A DNA stretch of 54,178 nucleotides from Sphingomonas sp. 37zxx (GCF_000786205.1 NZ_JROH01000022.1:1-54178); one strand, 5' to 3'; shown: positions 17,250-27,049, counted from the first letter of the stretch. The notes: generated by a model not told the origin, from the letters alone. Numbers and translations: made by a program.

Positions 17250-18227
17250 TTAGGTTGCCATGTGCCTTGCCACCCAGGTTGCGAACAGCGCGCCCCAGCC
17301 GTGCGCGGGATGCGCCGGATCTGCCGCCATCCCGAAGCCATGCCCGCCCTTTTCATAGAAATGCGCCTCGACCGGCACTTTCGCGGCGTGCGCCGCGGTC
17401 AGCATCAACAGTCCCATCTCCAGCGGCACCAGCCCGTCATCAGCGGCATGCAACAGGAAGATCGGCGGCGTCTGCGCGGTGACCCGCGCGACGGTGTCGT
17501 AGCGCGCCAGAATCGCCGGATCGGCGACGTCGCCCACCAGGTTGCGGCCCGACCCGTTGAGCTTGCCGTCATAGGTCAGCGCGGTCACCGGATAGACCAG
17601 CCCCGAAAATGCCGGGCGCGCGTCGACCCGATCGGCTGCGTCGAGCGCGGTATAGACTGGGTCGGCATGGCCGATGGTCAGCGACGCCGCCAGATGCCCG
17701 CCCGCCGAAAAGCCCAGGATGCCAAGCTTCGCCGGATCGATCCCGAACGATGCCGCCCGCGCGCGGATCAGCCGCATCGCGCGCTGCGCGTCCTGCAGCG
17801 GCACGTCGGCGCGCTGGCTCCAGCCTTCGCCGGGCAGGCGATAGGTGAGCACGAAGACGGTATAGCCCAGCGGATTGAGCACGCGCGCCACGCCCGCGCC
17901 CTCATTCTCGACCGAGACGAAGCCATAGCCGCCGCCGGGGATCGACAGCACCCCGATGCCGTTGGGCTTGGCGGGGCGATAGACCGACAACGTCGGCTCG
18001 GCGACTCCGCGCATCCATAGTTCGCGGCCATCGGCGGGGCCGTCGCGCTTGGGCACAGGCAGCGTCGCGGGAGCACCCGGCGCACGGCCCGGCCACAGCT
18101 TGAAATGTTCGCGCGTCGGCCATTGCAGCGTGGTTTGCTGCAATGATGTGGCACGAGCGACGCTCGCGGCCGCGCCGGTTACCGCAACGGCGGCACCCGC
18201 GCCCAATATCGTTCGCCGGTCGATCAT
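17250..18227 (-). CDS. Exported alpha/beta hydrolase (esterase, acetylxylan-esterase-like)
   Basis: Alpha/beta hydrolase of 325 residues with a twin-arginine style signal (DRRTILGAGAAVAV, cleavage near ARA-TS). The oxyanion region reads SIPGGGYGFVS, the nucleophile elbow GFSAGGH and the C-terminal acid/His region LLHAADDGLVP then GGHGFG, so a full Ser-Asp-His triad is visible. The ATG at 18227 has AGGAG 8 bases upstream; an in-frame extension to 18296 lacks sense. It resembles lipase/acetyl-esterase proteins linked to plant polysaccharide deacetylation. It stands alone, convergent with the XrtA operon. Confidence 0.85.
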   Translation of the reverse strand: MIDRRTILGAGAAVAVTGAAASVARATSLQQTTLQWPTREHFKLWPGRAPGAPATLPVPKRDGPADGRELWMRGVAEPTLSVYRPAKPNGIGVLSIPGGGYGFVSVENEGAGVARVLNPLGYTVFVLTYRLPGEGWSQRADVPLQDAQRAMRLIRARAASFGIDPAKLGILGFSAGGHLAASLTIGHADPVYTALDAADRVDARPAFSGLVYPVTALTYDGKLNGSGRNLVGDVADPAILARYDTVARVTAQTPPIFLLHAADDGLVPLEMGLLMLTAAHAAKVPVEAHFYEKGGHGFGMAADPAHPAHGWGALFATWVARHMAT

Positions 18228-18335
18228 CGCTGTCTCTCCTGTCACCGCGCCGTCACGCCGCCCGCCTAATCTTTGCATCCTTCGACACGCTCCCATATGG
18301 GCAGCGCAATTGGTTTCTATCCGAAAGGCTCATCT

Positions 18336-19541
<1,206 letters not shown>

Positions 19542-19549
19542 CGATCCAA

Positions 19550-19574
19550 TCCTCCCCGCGCCGGGGAGGATTTT
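19550..19574 (+). terminator. Hairpin with T-run between the polyamine genes
   Basis: The arms TCCTCCCCG and CGGGGAGGA with a 3-base loop are followed by TTTT. The element sits between the synthase stop and the decarboxylase start, so it may reduce expression of the second gene or act as an mRNA processing site. The same sequence resembles the dispersed GC palindromes of this genome. Confidence 0.55.
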
Positions 19575-19584
19575 GAAGGCTGAC

Positions 19585-20775
19585 ATGATGACCACCATGA
19601 CCACCAAGGCGGGCGATCCCGGCGCGTTCGCGCGTTTCGATCTCGCGCGCGTGCCCAGCCCCTGTTTCGTCGTCGACAAGGCGGCGGTCGAACGCAATCT
19701 GGCGATCCTTGCCGATGTCCGCGATCGGGCGGGGATCAAGGTGCTGCTGGCGATGAAGGCGTTTTCGATGTGGTCGCTGGGCGATCTGGTCGGTCGCTAT
19801 CTCGATGGCACCGCGACGTCGGGGCTGTGGGAAGCGCGGCTGGCGGCGGAGCATTATCGCGGCGAAATCGCTACCTTTTGCGCCGGGTATAAGGCCGGTG
19901 ACATTGCTGAAGTCTGCCGGCTGTCCGACCATGTGATCTTCAATTCGCCCAGCCAGCACAGGCGCTTCGCGGGCGAACTTGCCGCCGCGCGCGAGGCCGG
20001 GGCGGTGGTCGACGTCGGGCTTCGCCTCAATCCGATGCATGCCGAGGGCGAGGTCGCCAAATATGATCCGGCACAGCCGCATTCGCGCCTGGGCCACCCC
20101 GCCGACCAGCTTGTCGCCGCCGATCTCGAAGGCGTCGATGGTCTGCATATCCATTCGCTGTGCGAGCAGGATTTCCCGCCGCTTCGCCGCACCTGGGAAG
20201 CGCTGCGGCCCCGGATCGAGCCGTATTTTGGCCAGCTCAAATGGCTCAATTTCGGTGGCGGGCACCATATCACGCGCGCCGATTATCAGCGTGACGATCT
20301 GGTCGCGTTCCTTCGCGATGTGCGTGAAACCACCGGGCTGGAGGTCGTGCTCGAACCCGGCGAGGCGATCGCGCTCGATGCCGGCATATTGGTCGGCGAA
20401 CTGCTCGACCGGTTTGAAAACGGTATTCCGGTTGGCATTCTCGACATATCGGCGACGTGTCATATGCCCGACGTGATCGAGGCACCCTATCGCCCGGCGA
20501 TGCTGGGCGAACCGCCTGTGGGTGAGGGGTTCAGCGTCCGCCTGGGCGGGCCGTCCTGCCTGGCGGGTGACATCATCGGCGATTATCGTTTCGCTGTGCC
20601 TCCCGTGCCCGGCGCTCGCGTCGCGTTTCTAGATCAGGCGCATTATTCGATGGTGAAGACCACGACCTTCAACGGCGTCCCGCTGCCCGCAATCGCGCTG
20701 TGGGACAGCCGCGACGACAGTCTGGAAATGGTGCGCGAATTCGGTTGGGAAAGCTTCCGCGACCGATTGTCGTAA
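19585..20775 (+). CDS. nspC: Carboxynorspermidine decarboxylase
   Basis: Fold-type III PLP decarboxylase of 396 residues that converts carboxynorspermidine/carboxyspermidine to the triamine. Diagnostic segments are PSPCFVVDK near the N-terminus, the PLP lysine region VLLAMKAFSMW, HIHSLCEQ, NFGGGHHITR, and the C-terminal catalytic GPSCLAGDIIGDY. The chosen ATG at 19585 has AAGG upstream; ATG 19588 is equally possible, and a TTG at 19573 is less likely. Together with the preceding synthase it forms the aspartate-semialdehyde route to spermidine-type polyamines. Confidence 0.92.
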   Translation: MMTTMTTKAGDPGAFARFDLARVPSPCFVVDKAAVERNLAILADVRDRAGIKVLLAMKAFSMWSLGDLVGRYLDGTATSGLWEARLAAEHYRGEIATFCAGYKAGDIAEVCRLSDHVIFNSPSQHRRFAGELAAAREAGAVVDVGLRLNPMHAEGEVAKYDPAQPHSRLGHPADQLVAADLEGVDGLHIHSLCEQDFPPLRRTWEALRPRIEPYFGQLKWLNFGGGHHITRADYQRDDLVAFLRDVRETTGLEVVLEPGEAIALDAGILVGELLDRFENGIPVGILDISATCHMPDVIEAPYRPAMLGEPPVGEGFSVRLGGPSCLAGDIIGDYRFAVPPVPGARVAFLDQAHYSMVKTTTFNGVPLPAIALWDSRDDSLEMVREFGWESFRDRLS

Positions 20776-20792
20776 TCGCCTTTGCGATACCA

Positions 20793-20829
20793 ACAAAAAG
20801 GGCGGCGGAAGCAATTGCTTCCGCCGCCC
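20793..20829 (-). terminator. Terminator between convergent polyamine genes
   Basis: A perfect palindrome, arms GGGCGGCGGAAGCAA and its complement, is at 20800-20829. On the minus strand it is followed by TTTTTGTTG, so it ends the leftward decarboxylase transcript. It may also stop the rightward nspC transcript. Confidence 0.85.
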
Positions 20830-20853
20830 GATTTATGTCCGATCTGCAAAGCG

Positions 20854-22116
20854 TCAGCCGCGCGCGCCCAATCGCACCACGTTGCTGCGCCCGGCATCCT
20901 CGTCGAGATCGTCGTACAAGGTCGCCATCGGCATATCCTCGACCTCGATGATCGATTCCACGCCGAAGCCATTGAACCCGGTCCGCATCGCGCAGCCATA
21001 GGCACCGAGCATCCCTACTTCGATATAATCGCCCGCCTTCACATCCGCCGGCAACATGAACGGCCCGGCCATATGGTCCATATCGTCGCAGGTCGGACCA
21101 TAGAAGCTGAACGCCATGTCCCGGGCGTGGCTTTCGGGTTCGCGCAGCAATTCGACCGGGAAGCGCCAACCGACATGCGCCGCATCGAACAACGCGCCAT
21201 AGGCACCGTCGTTGATGTACAGTTCGTCGCCGCGCCGCTGTTCGACGCGCACGATGAGTGAGCTGTATTCGGCGCACAATGCCCGACCTGGCTCGGCCCA
21301 AAGCTCGGCCGAATAGGAAATCGGCAGGCTTTCGAACGCGCGGTGGATCGTCTCGAAATACCGCTCTAGCGGGGGAGGTTCCATGCCCGGATAGGAGGAG
21401 GGAAACCCGCCGCCGACGTCGATGACATCGACCGTCACCGCCGCTTCGACGATCGCCAGCCGAACCCGCTCCATTGCCTGGGCATAGGCATCGGGCGACA
21501 TTGCCTGGCTGCCGACATGGAAGCAGATGCCCAAGGCATCCGATGCCTGCCGCGCCGCGAACAACAATTCCTTGGTCTCGCCGGGTCCAGCGCCGAATTT
21601 CGACGCGAGGCTCAGCTTCGACATTTCGGACGAGACGCGGATGCGAACGCATAGCGTCAGATCCTCGGCGGCCTTGGTGGCGCGCACGATCTTGTCGAGT
21701 TCTTCCATCGTGTCGAGCGAGAAGGTGCGAACGCCGTGCGTGAAATACGCCTCGGAAATCGCTTCTTCAGCCTTAACCGGGTGCATGAAGCACAAGGTCG
21801 CCTCTGGCAGGGTGCGGGCGACGAGCCGAACCTCACCGATCGACGCGACGTCGTAATGGGTAATGCCGCTATCCCACAGGATTTGCAGCAAGTCTGGAGA
21901 CGGGTTCGCCTTCACCGCATACATCGAGGTGCCCGGAAACTTCTCCACGAAGAACCGAGCCGCGCGACGTGCGGCGTGGGGACGAACCAAGGTCACCGGC
22001 TGTACCGGTGCATTGTCGTGTGCAACGCCGATGGCGTTGGCGAACGGGGAAGTAGCTAACCCCAGCGCGCTATAGTGCTTGGCCAATTCAAGGGACCTCC
22101 AATTGCCTTTCGGCAT
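20854..22116 (-). CDS. Ornithine/diamino-acid decarboxylase, fold-type III
   Basis: PLP-dependent decarboxylase of the alanine-racemase fold, 420 residues from ATG 22116. The PLP lysine is in MYAVKANPSP. The segments IDVGGGFPSSYPGM, AEPGRALCAEYSS and FYGPTCDDMD (catalytic Cys) match alphaproteobacterial ornithine decarboxylases. It should make putrescine (or cadaverine), the diamine substrate of the neighbouring carboxyspermidine pathway. The start is uncertain. ATG 22116 has no clear ribosome site, while a perfect GGAGGT lies inside the first codons and is well placed for TTG 22086. An in-frame extension to 22257 would overlap the divergent dehydratase gene. Confidence 0.85.
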   Translation of the reverse strand: MPKGNWRSLELAKHYSALGLATSPFANAIGVAHDNAPVQPVTLVRPHAARRAARFFVEKFPGTSMYAVKANPSPDLLQILWDSGITHYDVASIGEVRLVARTLPEATLCFMHPVKAEEAISEAYFTHGVRTFSLDTMEELDKIVRATKAAEDLTLCVRIRVSSEMSKLSLASKFGAGPGETKELLFAARQASDALGICFHVGSQAMSPDAYAQAMERVRLAIVEAAVTVDVIDVGGGFPSSYPGMEPPPLERYFETIHRAFESLPISYSAELWAEPGRALCAEYSSLIVRVEQRRGDELYINDGAYGALFDAAHVGWRFPVELLREPESHARDMAFSFYGPTCDDMDHMAGPFMLPADVKAGDYIEVGMLGAYGCAMRTGFNGFGVESIIEVEDMPMATLYDDLDEDAGRSNVVRLGARG

Positions 22117-22235
22117 AAGTACAGAAACACTGCCTTGCGGTTGGAAGTCCCATGGGGCAGCGAGGGGTGCATTTATGGTCGCACCTTCGCGATGTAAAGT
22201 GATTCTAGGTGAATTTTCACGGCCAGGGGTGATTT
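22117..22235. promoter_or_regulatory. Divergent intergenic region, decarboxylase/dehydratase
   Basis: A 119 bp gap between two divergent genes, AT-richer than its surroundings near 22170-22225. It must hold the promoters for the leftward decarboxylase and the rightward dehydratase, unless the decarboxylase start is further upstream. No exact promoter boxes are assigned. Confidence 0.35.
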
Positions 22236-23198
22236 GTGACGTTTTTACGACAGCCAACGCGCGCCGGGGTCCGCGATGCGGCGGCGAAGGTCGCCGCGAT
22301 CCTGCCGCCGTCGCCGCTGCTGCGCCTTGAGCTGGGCGGGGTCGACGTTGCGTTCAAGGCCGAATCGCTGCAACCGGTCGGCGCGTTCAAGCTGCGCGGG
22401 GCGTGGCACCGGCTGACCGCGATCGCCGAGGCCGACCGGGCGAATGGGGTCGTCGCCTTCTCGTCGGGCAATCACGCGCAAGGTGTGGCTTGGGCGGCAA
22501 AGCGGCTGGGCATGCAGGCGGTGATCGTGATGCCCGCCGACGCGCCTGCGGTGAAGCTCGACGCCACGCTGGCGCTGGGGGCTGAAGTGGTCCGCTATGA
22601 CCGCATGACCGAGGACCGGACCAAGATCGCCGCGCATCTGGCGCATGCGCGCGGCGCGGTCCTGGTTCCCAGTTTCGACGATGCCTGGGTGATCGAGGGG
22701 CAGGGGAGTGCAGGGGTCGAGGCGGCGGCGCAGATGCAGGCGGCGGGGCTTGGCGATCCGCTGCGGGCCGTTATTCCCTGCGGCGGTGGCGGCCTTGCGG
22801 CAGGCATCGCGCTGGCGCTGCCCGACGCCGAGATCGTGATCGCCGAACCGGAAGGCTGGGACGACATGACCCGCAGCCTTGAGGCCGGCTGGATCGAGCC
22901 GGTTTCGAGCAATCCGCCCCCAACCGCATGCGATTCGCTGCAAACCTTGCGCGTTGCCGAACGCACGTTCGACGTGCTGTCGCGGCGCGGGGCGACCGGC
23001 ATCGCGGTGAGCGAGGAAGAGGTTCGCATCGCCCAGCGTTTCGCCGCCCACCGCCTGCGGTTGGTGTTGGAGCCCGGTGGCGCAGTCGCGCTGGCGGCGC
23101 TGCTTTCGGGGAAGCTTGCGCCAAAACCCGGAACATTGGTGCTGCTGTCGGGCGGCAACACCGATCCGGCTGCTTATGCCAAGGTGTTGGCTGGGTAG
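22236..23198 (+). CDS. Threonine/serine dehydratase-like PLP enzyme
   Basis: Fold-type II PLP enzyme of 320 residues, like threonine ammonia-lyase or serine racemase. The PLP lysine lies in PVGAFKLRGA, the substrate loop is SSGNHAQGVA and the phosphate-binding glycine loop is PCGGGGLAAG. It lacks the C-terminal ACT-like regulatory domain of biosynthetic IlvA, so it is more like catabolic TdcB or a racemase. The GTG at 22236 has AGGGG at a spacing of 6. The substrate cannot be decided from sequence. Confidence 0.85.
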   Translation: MTFLRQPTRAGVRDAAAKVAAILPPSPLLRLELGGVDVAFKAESLQPVGAFKLRGAWHRLTAIAEADRANGVVAFSSGNHAQGVAWAAKRLGMQAVIVMPADAPAVKLDATLALGAEVVRYDRMTEDRTKIAAHLAHARGAVLVPSFDDAWVIEGQGSAGVEAAAQMQAAGLGDPLRAVIPCGGGGLAAGIALALPDAEIVIAEPEGWDDMTRSLEAGWIEPVSSNPPPTACDSLQTLRVAERTFDVLSRRGATGIAVSEEEVRIAQRFAAHRLRLVLEPGGAVALAALLSGKLAPKPGTLVLLSGGNTDPAAYAKVLAG

Positions 23199-23256
23199 GG
23201 GCAGGGTCGCCCGCAAAACCCTCCCCCTTGGGTGAGGGAATGGCTATAGCCCGGCC

Positions 23257-23427
23257 ATGCCAAGCTCGACCCTAGCCACCACCCTGCTCACCATCGCCAT
23301 GATCGGTGCATTCGCCCTTGTCTTTGGCGGCATTGCGATCATCCGCCGCGGCGACCGGCAAAAGGGTGTGCTGATGATCGGCGTTGCGATCGTCGTGGTG
23401 GGTAACGTCCTGATCTGGACGGTGTGA
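23257..23427 (+). CDS. Small two-span membrane protein, unknown function
   Basis: Predicted protein of 56 residues. Two hydrophobic stretches (about residues 10-29 and 40-55) are separated by a basic turn, IIRRGDRQKG, giving a hairpin membrane topology. I recall similar tiny proteins in other sphingomonads, but no function. The ribosome site is weak (GAGGGA about 17 bases upstream). It lies between the dehydratase and the EF-Tu-like gene, 6 bp before the latter's start, so the two may be co-transcribed. Confidence 0.6.
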   Translation: MPSSTLATTLLTIAMIGAFALVFGGIAIIRRGDRQKGVLMIGVAIVVVGNVLIWTV

Positions 23428-23433
23428 GCGGAT

Positions 23434-23727
23434 ATGTCGTTCCAGCTAAGGGCGCTGTTAAAGCTTTTGTCTACCGAGGAGGGCGGGCGGGACACACCAT
23501 TGAAAGGGGCTTTTCGCCCGAACCACGCCTTCTTTGGTGCTGCAGGCCCGATGCATATTGGCCAAGTCAAACCCGATAGCGAAGACCTCATCGTGCCTGG
23601 CACGGAATTCATGTGCCATGTCGATTTCTTGACCGCCATAGACCCTCCCATTGCCTTGGGGGCAACATGGGAGATCTACGAGGGTCGTCGACTGATCGGC
23701 AGTGCTCGGGCCATATCGCTGCTGTAA
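23434..23727 (+). CDS. Free-standing EF-Tu domain 3-like protein
   Basis: Protein of 97 residues that aligns along almost its whole length with the C-terminal beta-barrel (domain 3) of elongation factor Tu. LLSTEEGGRDTPLKGAFRP corresponds to the EF-Tu segment with EEGGRHTPFFxGYRP; VPGTEF corresponds to MPGDN; and the end IYEGRRLIGSARAI corresponds to IREGGRTVGAGVV. There is no GTPase domain before it. It is not a truncated tuf gene: it has its own ATG start and diverges substantially. The role is unknown; mimicry of EF-Tu contacts is possible (inference). Its base composition is slightly AT-richer than its neighbours. Confidence 0.7.
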   Translation: MSFQLRALLKLLSTEEGGRDTPLKGAFRPNHAFFGAAGPMHIGQVKPDSEDLIVPGTEFMCHVDFLTAIDPPIALGATWEIYEGRRLIGSARAISLL

Positions 23728-23731
23728 CGCT

Positions 23732-24388
23732 TCAGCGGATCGGCGAATCCGGTGCCAGCCGCATATCGAGATATTTGTCCACGCTGCCCATTAATTGCGG
23801 CATTTCATGTTCAAAGAAATGGTTCGCCTGCGGGATCGTGTCGTGGTGGATGGTGATGTGCTTTTGCGTCCGCAACTTGTCGACCAGCTTTTGCACCGCG
23901 CCCGATGTGACGACTTCGTCATTCTCGCCCTGGATGATGATGCCCGATGACGGGCAGGGTGCCAGGAAGGTGAAGTCGAACATGTTCGCCGGCGGCGCGA
24001 TCGAGATGAAGCCGCGAATTTCGGGGCGGCGCATCAGCAACTGCATGCCGATCCACGCGCCAAAGCCAAAGCCCGCCACCCAGGTGGTCGAAGCTTCGGG
24101 GTGGAAGCTCTGCACCCAATCGAGCGCGCTTGCCGCGTCGGACAATTCGCCGATGCCATTGTCGAACACGCCCTGGCTCTTGCCGACGCCACGAAAATTG
24201 AAGCGCAACGTGGCGAAGCCGCGCCGCTGGAACGTCTTGTACAGCTCCTGCGTAATGCGGTTGTTCATCGTGCCGCCCGATTGCGGATGCGGGTGCAGAA
24301 TCATCGCAACCGGTGCGCGGGGGCGGGGGCCGGGGGCGAATCGCCCTTCGAGACGGCCCTCGGGGCCGGGAAAGATCACTTCGGGCAT
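23732..24388 (-). CDS. Alpha/beta hydrolase, small serine-hydrolase family
   Basis: Cytoplasmic alpha/beta hydrolase of 218 residues. The oxyanion motif HPHPQSGGTMNN and the segment FNFRGVGKSQG are typical of the family often annotated as dienelactone-hydrolase-like. The expected nucleophile elbow reads GFGFGAW, where the usual Ser is replaced by Phe, so classical catalysis is doubtful. An acid and His follow (QGENDEVV, ANHFF). ATG 24388 has AGG 7 bases upstream; TTG 24394 is an alternative. It is divergent from the cysteine desulfurase pair, an arrangement I recall from other sphingomonads. Confidence 0.8.
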   Translation of the reverse strand: MPEVIFPGPEGRLEGRFAPGPRPRAPVAMILHPHPQSGGTMNNRITQELYKTFQRRGFATLRFNFRGVGKSQGVFDNGIGELSDAASALDWVQSFHPEASTTWVAGFGFGAWIGMQLLMRRPEIRGFISIAPPANMFDFTFLAPCPSSGIIIQGENDEVVTSGAVQKLVDKLRTQKHITIHHDTIPQANHFFEHEMPQLMGSVDKYLDMRLAPDSPIR

Positions 24389-24501
24389 CGGCAAACCTGT
24401 TCGGCAAAAGGATGGGCGCGGTGGCGCATAGAAACGTCGTGGCTATATAAGCGGCTGGTGCCAACACGCAATCTATCCGCCGTTATCGAAGGAAAGCCGC
24501 C

Positions 24502-25608
24502 TTGGGCGATCGCCTGAACCTCGATCATGCTGCCACTACCCCGATGGTGCCCGCCGCGTTTCGGGCGCTGACCGATGGTTTTGCCCATTGGGCCAACCCG
24601 TCATCGCCGCATGCCGAGGGCCGCGCGGCGCGTGCGGCGATTGAAGGTGCGCGCACCCGTATCAATGCCGCCTATGGCTGGGCCGGTGAGTGCCTGTTCA
24701 CCAGCGGCGCATCCGAAGCGATTGCGATTGCCTGCACCCGCGCGCAGGTCGCGTCGGTGCTGGTATCGGCGACCGAGCATGAAGCGGTGCTGCGCGCGGT
24801 GCCCGATGCTGATAGGTTGCCGGTGCTGGCCGACGGCACGATCGACTGCGCCGCGCTAGAGGCTGCGCTCGCGCGTGCGGTCGCGCCTGCTTTGGTGGCG
24901 GTGCAATGGGGCAATAACGAAACCGGCGTGCTGCAGCCATTGGCGGAGGTTGCGCGGATCGTCCATGCCGCAGGCGGGTTGCTGCTGGCCGATGCGGCGC
25001 AGATGCCGGTGGGGTGGGACGATGGAGACTTGCCGCAGGATCACGCCGATTTCATCAGCATCTCTGCCCACAAACGCGGCGGGCCGATCGGCGTCGGCGC
25101 ACTGCTGGTGCGTGATCTGGCAACGTTGCTGCCCAGCGGCGGGCAGGAGCGTGGCTATCGCGGCGGCACCGAGAATATGCCCGGCGCGGTGGCGTTCCAG
25201 GCGGCGCTCGATAGCCCCGAAGACCTGGTGTATATGGCCGACCTTCGCCAAAGGCTCGACCAGTTGATCGCCGAGGCAGGGGGCGAGCCGATCGCCGTCG
25301 CCGCCGAACGCCGGACGCCGCTGATCGGTGCGTATCGCATGCCCGGCGTTGCCGCCGCGACCCAGCTTATCCGGTTCGACCTGGCGGGAATTGCGGTGTC
25401 GGCGGGGGCTGCCTGTTCATCAGGATCAATGCGGCCCAGCCATGTCCTGGCGCAGATGGGCATCGACGCGGCGGCGGCGGGCGAAGTGATCCGAGTAAGC
25501 TTCGGGCGGGAGATCGGTGCCGATGATATTGGCCGTTTCGTGAACACTTGGCGCGAAATCGCGGGCCAGCTACGCCCGCCGGTTGCCGAGGCCGGACACC
25601 GGCTGTGA
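24502..25608 (+). CDS. Cysteine desulfurase-like aminotransferase, class V (first copy)
   Basis: PLP enzyme of the NifS/IscS family, 368 residues, opening LNLDHAATTPMVP. The PLP lysine is in ISISAHKRGGPIG and the catalytic Cys region reads GAACSSGSMRPSHV, so persulfide chemistry looks possible. The start is TTG at 24502, with AAGGA 9 bases upstream. The stop overlaps the start of the second copy (GTGA). Two adjacent paralogues could form a heterodimer or supply sulfur to different acceptors (inference). Confidence 0.88.
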   Translation: MGDRLNLDHAATTPMVPAAFRALTDGFAHWANPSSPHAEGRAARAAIEGARTRINAAYGWAGECLFTSGASEAIAIACTRAQVASVLVSATEHEAVLRAVPDADRLPVLADGTIDCAALEAALARAVAPALVAVQWGNNETGVLQPLAEVARIVHAAGGLLLADAAQMPVGWDDGDLPQDHADFISISAHKRGGPIGVGALLVRDLATLLPSGGQERGYRGGTENMPGAVAFQAALDSPEDLVYMADLRQRLDQLIAEAGGEPIAVAAERRTPLIGAYRMPGVAAATQLIRFDLAGIAVSAGAACSSGSMRPSHVLAQMGIDAAAAGEVIRVSFGREIGADDIGRFVNTWREIAGQLRPPVAEAGHRL

Positions 25609-26717
25609 CCTATCTCGATTACCAGGCGACCACGCCGCTTGCTCCCGAAGCATTGGCGGCGATGGCCCCCTGGCTCCAGTCGCAGCATGCCAATCCGCAT
25701 TCGGCGCATGCGCCGGGACGCAAGGCAAAGGCCGCGGTCGAGGTCGCGCGTGATTGGGTCGCGGGGCTGTTGCCCGAGGATGGCCGCGTCGCCTTCACCA
25801 GCGGCGCGACCGAATCGCTCAATTGGGCGATCAAGGGCACCACCGGCGCGATCGTGACGCTGGCGAGCGAGCATGCCGCGGTACTCGATACCGTGCAGGC
25901 CGAGGCTGCGCGGGGCAGGGGGGTGACGATCCTGCCGGTCGGCCCCGGCGGGCTGGTCGATCTCGACGCCGCGCGCGCGGCGATCACCCCCGGCACCGGG
26001 CTGGTTGCAGCGATGCTGGTCAATAACGAGATCGGGGTGATCCAGCCGATCGCGCAGCTGGCGGCGCTGGCGCACGAAGCCGGGGCGCTGATGCTATGCG
26101 ATGCGGTGCAGGGCTATGGCCGGGTGCCCGTGCCCGCCGAATGCGACCTGATTGCGCTGTCGGCGCACAAGATTCATGGCCCCAAGGGCATCGGCGCATT
26201 GTGGCTGCGCGACGGGGTGAAGCTTGCGCCGCTGATGCATGGCGGCAATCAGGAGGATGGGCGGTCGGGCACCTTGTCGCCGGCGCTGTGCGCTGGTTTC
26301 GGGGCGGCGGCGCGGCTGATGGCCGAGCGTGCGGGCGAGGATAGGGCGCATGTCGATCGGCTGGCGGCGGTGGCGGCCGATTGCCTGAACCTGGCCGACG
26401 CGGGAGGCAATTGGGCGCAAAACGCACCGACCACCCCGGCTTCCTCACGCTATGCGGGCAATTTGAACGTGCGTCGGCCCGGCCTCGACGTCGCGCGATT
26501 GATGAGCGAATGTCGTGACATCGCCTTTTCGGCAGGTTCGGCCTGTGCCAGCGGATCGGGCCGGTCGAGCCATGTGCTTCGCGCCATCGGCATGTCCGAA
26601 GCGCAGGCGCGGTCCTCGATCCGCATCGGCTTTGGCCGCTATACCAAGGAGCAAGAATTGATCGACGCGCTTACCCGGATCGACGCCGCCGCACGCGCGC
26701 AGCGGATCGCGGCATGA
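25605..26717 (+). CDS. Cysteine desulfurase (second copy, NifS/IscS family)
   Basis: PLP-dependent cysteine desulfurase of 370 residues, opening TYLDYQATTPLAPEAL. The PLP lysine is in ALSAHKIHGPKG and the catalytic Cys loop is GSACASGSGRSSHV. GTG 25605 within the previous stop is the likely start; an extension to 25548 only reads the other gene out of frame. The stop overlaps the ferredoxin start (ATGA). The gene pair plus ferredoxin is likely one operon for Fe-S cluster or thio-cofactor supply. Confidence 0.9.
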   Translation: MTYLDYQATTPLAPEALAAMAPWLQSQHANPHSAHAPGRKAKAAVEVARDWVAGLLPEDGRVAFTSGATESLNWAIKGTTGAIVTLASEHAAVLDTVQAEAARGRGVTILPVGPGGLVDLDAARAAITPGTGLVAAMLVNNEIGVIQPIAQLAALAHEAGALMLCDAVQGYGRVPVPAECDLIALSAHKIHGPKGIGALWLRDGVKLAPLMHGGNQEDGRSGTLSPALCAGFGAAARLMAERAGEDRAHVDRLAAVAADCLNLADAGGNWAQNAPTTPASSRYAGNLNVRRPGLDVARLMSECRDIAFSAGSACASGSGRSSHVLRAIGMSEAQARSSIRIGFGRYTKEQELIDALTRIDAAARAQRIAA

Positions 26718-27049
26718 TCCGCATCCGCTTCGTCGCCGCCGAGGGTGATGCCGTCCGCGAAGTCACCGCTGCCGTAGGCGACCGCCTGCTCGACGTCGCG
26801 CAACATGACGGCCAGCCGCTAGAGGGGACGTGCGAGGGGCAAATGGCCTGTTCGACCTGCCACGTCATCATTGCCGCCGAAGATTTCGATCGCCTGCCCC
26901 GCGCCACCGAAGAGGAGGAGGATATGCTCGATCTAGCCACCAGCGCCACCCGCACCAGCCGGTTGGCGTGCCAGATTCACCTCGACGAAACCCTCGACGG
27001 CATGACGGTGCGAATTCCGCCCGAGCGCCGCGACATGCGGGGGCGCTGA
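26714..27049 (+). CDS. [2Fe-2S] ferredoxin, adrenodoxin type
   Basis: Ferredoxin of 111 residues. The cluster ligands are visible as Cys 40, Cys 46, Cys 49 (CEGQMACSTC) and Cys 86 (RLACQI), the spacing of adrenodoxin/Isc-type ferredoxins. An acidic stretch (EEEEDMLD) before the last Cys is the usual redox-partner surface. Its coupling to two cysteine desulfurases suggests electron supply for Fe-S assembly. The stop is one base before the beta-lactamase start codon. Confidence 0.93.
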   Translation: MIRIRFVAAEGDAVREVTAAVGDRLLDVAQHDGQPLEGTCEGQMACSTCHVIIAAEDFDRLPRATEEEEDMLDLATSATRTSRLACQIHLDETLDGMTVRIPPERRDMRGR

